A DNA stretch of 6,538 nucleotides. It comes from JBGPFS01 sp041483455. Lineage in GTDB: Bacteria; Chloroflexota; Limnocylindria; Limnocylindrales; CSP1-4. A program made the translations under genes and the position numbers. Position 1 is the stretch's first letter. Each line of letters opens with the position of its first letter. The DNA lies in contig JBGPFS010000145.1 of the NCBI GenBank assembly GCA_041483455.1, positions 1 to 6,538 on the forward strand. Direction: 5' to 3'. Below, one piece after another: positions 5,372-6,538 of the stretch. Under the pieces are notes generated by a model. The model worked only from the letters and a program-made list of their open reading frames with translations, was not told where the DNA came from and did not search any database.

Positions 5372-6304
5372 TCAGGCGCCGGCGGCCCGTGGGTACGAGC
5401 CGAGGACGCGCAGGAACTGGGTCACGGACCCGAGCTCGACCAGGGCGGCCACGGCCGGAGGCGCATCGACGGCAGTGTCGAGGTCGATCCAGAAGACGTA
5501 CTCCCAGGCCACGTCGCGCGACGGCCGGGACTCGAGCGTGCTCATGTTCAGGCCCGCGTCCGAGAAGACACGCAGGACGCGCAGGAGCGCCCCCGGCTCA
5601 TTTCGGACGGCCAGCGCCAGGGTCGTCCGCATCGGGCGCTCCTGAGCGGGCGAGCGAGCCTCGACCGGCCCGGGCGCCACCGGTTCGGATCGGCCGACGA
5701 CGACGAACCGGGTCCGGTTGGCCGGATCGTTCTCGATCCGGTCGGCGAGGACCTCGAGCCCGAACAGGCCGGCAGCACGCGGGGACAGCACGGCCGCGGC
5801 ATGGGCCTCCGAGCGGTCCGCGATCAGCTTCCCGGCCCCGGCCGTGTTGTAGGTGGTGAGGAGCGACCACGGGCGCGTCCGGAGGAAACGCTCGGCCTGG
5901 CCGAGGGCCTGGACGTGCGAGTAGACCCGCTCGATCGTATCGAGCGTCTCGCCGGGCAGGGCCGCCAGGCAGAGCCGGACCGGAACGACCACCTCCGCCC
6001 GGATGACCAAGTCGTGCTCGAGGAGGAGATCGTAGTTCTCGCGGACGGTCCCGTTGACGACATTCTCGATCGGCAGGACGCCCGCGTCGGCGGAGCCATC
6101 GACGACGGCGCTGAACACCTCCCGGAAGCCCGGGACGGGCAGGGGGATCGGATCGGCGAAGGCGGACCGGACGGCATCCTCCGCGAACGCCCCGGGCTCA
6201 CCTGAATAGGAGACCCGCGGCCGGCCCGGGGTTGGGGACGCCCCACGAGCCTCGCTCGGACCGCCTGCCTCTGCGCCCAGCCGGCCGCTCAGCGCTCGAA
6301 CCAC
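5372..6304 (-). CDS. pheA: Prephenate dehydratase with ACT regulatory domain
   Basis: A 310-residue cytoplasmic enzyme converting prephenate to phenylpyruvate, water and CO2 in phenylalanine synthesis. The catalytic domain spans about 30-205: VSYSGEPGAFAEDA (31-44), GVLPIEN (75-81), NYDLLLEHDL (90-99), YNTAGAGKLIAD (152-163) and T198-R-F, the catalytic signature. An ACT domain at about 226-305 carries GALL (238-241) and ESRP (258-261), the phenylalanine-binding motifs, so feedback inhibition is expected. There is no chorismate mutase domain, so this is the monofunctional form. After PIEN the usual Ser/Thr is Val82. The only standard start is GTG 6302-6304, since the frame is closed by a stop at 6320-6322; it overlaps the upstream gene by 16 bases and has no clear Shine-Dalgarno, suggesting coupling. 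Residues 1-28 are not family-like, so the true start may be a non-standard codon further in. Confidence 0.94.
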   Translation of the reverse strand: MVRALSGRLGAEAGGPSEARGASPTPGRPRVSYSGEPGAFAEDAVRSAFADPIPLPVPGFREVFSAVVDGSADAGVLPIENVVNGTVRENYDLLLEHDLVIRAEVVVPVRLCLAALPGETLDTIERVYSHVQALGQAERFLRTRPWSLLTTYNTAGAGKLIADRSEAHAAAVLSPRAAGLFGLEVLADRIENDPANRTRFVVVGRSEPVAPGPVEARSPAQERPMRTTLALAVRNEPGALLRVLRVFSDAGLNMSTLESRPSRDVAWEYVFWIDLDTAVDAPPAVAALVELGSVTQFLRVLGSYPRAAGA

Positions 6305-6538
6305 GAGGTGGTGTCGGTATCAGGGGCGTCCTCGTCGAGCTCGGCCCGCCGCGGCGCCTCGGCGATCGCGGCCGCCTTGGCTCGACGCCGGTTGCCCGCG
6401 GCCTCGGTCGCGCCGGCCCAATCCTCGTCCCCCAGGAGCGCCTCGAGCGCGGCCATGTACGCCTCGATCGAGGCCGCGATGATGTTCACGTTCCGCGACT
6501 CGCCCGTGTAGCGACCTGCGCCCCGCCGACCGGGGGCC
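6289..6538 (-). CDS. leuA: C-terminal end of a probable 2-isopropylmalate synthase (partial)
   Basis: The last 82 codons of a gene whose 5' part lies beyond the window; stop TGA at 6289-6291. The frame is open to the window edge, so the internal GTG at 6487-6489 is not the start. The piece YTGESRNVNIIAASIEAY (fragment residues 10-27) resembles the end of the LeuA regulatory domain, where family members have a Gly-rich turn, then [ND]-I-[IV]-x-[AS]-S-x-x-A-[YM], followed by a short helix (MAALEALL). The final 45 or so residues are charged, Ala-rich and probably disordered. LeuA condenses 2-oxoisovalerate with acetyl-CoA in leucine synthesis and is inhibited by leucine through this domain. A citramalate synthase or other DRE-TIM relative is possible, as only the tail is visible. 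It overlaps pheA by 16 bases, implying one transcript. Confidence 0.55.
   Translation of the reverse strand, partial: APGRRGAGRYTGESRNVNIIAASIEAYMAALEALLGDEDWAGATEAAGNRRRAKAAAIAEAPRRAELDEDAPDTDTTSWFER

Noticed and set aside
4914..5645. Plus-strand open frame across the repeat region into pheA
   Set aside because: It is antisense to pheA at its 3' end and its product mirrors the DNA repeats; no domain or ribosome site.
5297..6205. 302-codon plus-strand frame opposite pheA
   Set aside because: Fully explained as the complement of the well-supported pheA gene.

Overview
The window is a very GC-rich bacterial chromosome segment with dense, mostly minus-strand genes. No marker settles the lineage. 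The GC content, the codon use and the export operon with an ER-type signal peptidase would fit Chloroflexota or a high-GC actinobacterial relative; this is inference only. No RNA genes, insertion sequences, integrases or CRISPR arrays were found.

Region 3-2219 (minus strand, transcribed right to left) is a three-gene export operon. It encodes a TasA/camelysin-like secreted protein (1638-2219), a SipW-type signal peptidase I with a Ser-His catalytic pair (968-1525), and a secreted fibronectin-III protein (3-971). The peptidase stop and the FN3 gene start overlap as ATGA. Both secreted proteins carry the same W-T-[DN]-S-x5-S-F-A-T signature just after their hydrophobic signal segment, so the peptidase between them is the obvious processing enzyme. 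The likely output is a surface or matrix fibre plus an adhesive partner, by analogy with Bacillus tapA-sipW-tasA. This operon is the most interesting part of the window.

Region 2220-2484 is a non-coding gap with several small palindromes; it must carry the leader of the export operon and the 3' end of the next gene. Region 2485-3930 (minus) is a complete NAD(P)-dependent aldehyde dehydrogenase. A 135-bp divergent promoter region (3931-4065) separates it from a complete class III-like PPK2 polyphosphate kinase on the plus strand (4066-4902).

Region 4903-5371 lies between two convergent genes and has no credible gene. It holds a compound direct repeat (two identical 52-bp copies), a strong 46-nt hairpin with possible long-range pairings, and a 21-bp tandem repeat. 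Region 5372-6304 (minus) is pheA, prephenate dehydratase with an ACT domain. It overlaps the end of an upstream gene cut by the window edge (6289-6538), which looks like the C-terminus of 2-isopropylmalate synthase. That pair suggests a small amino-acid biosynthesis operon (leucine, phenylalanine) entering from the right.
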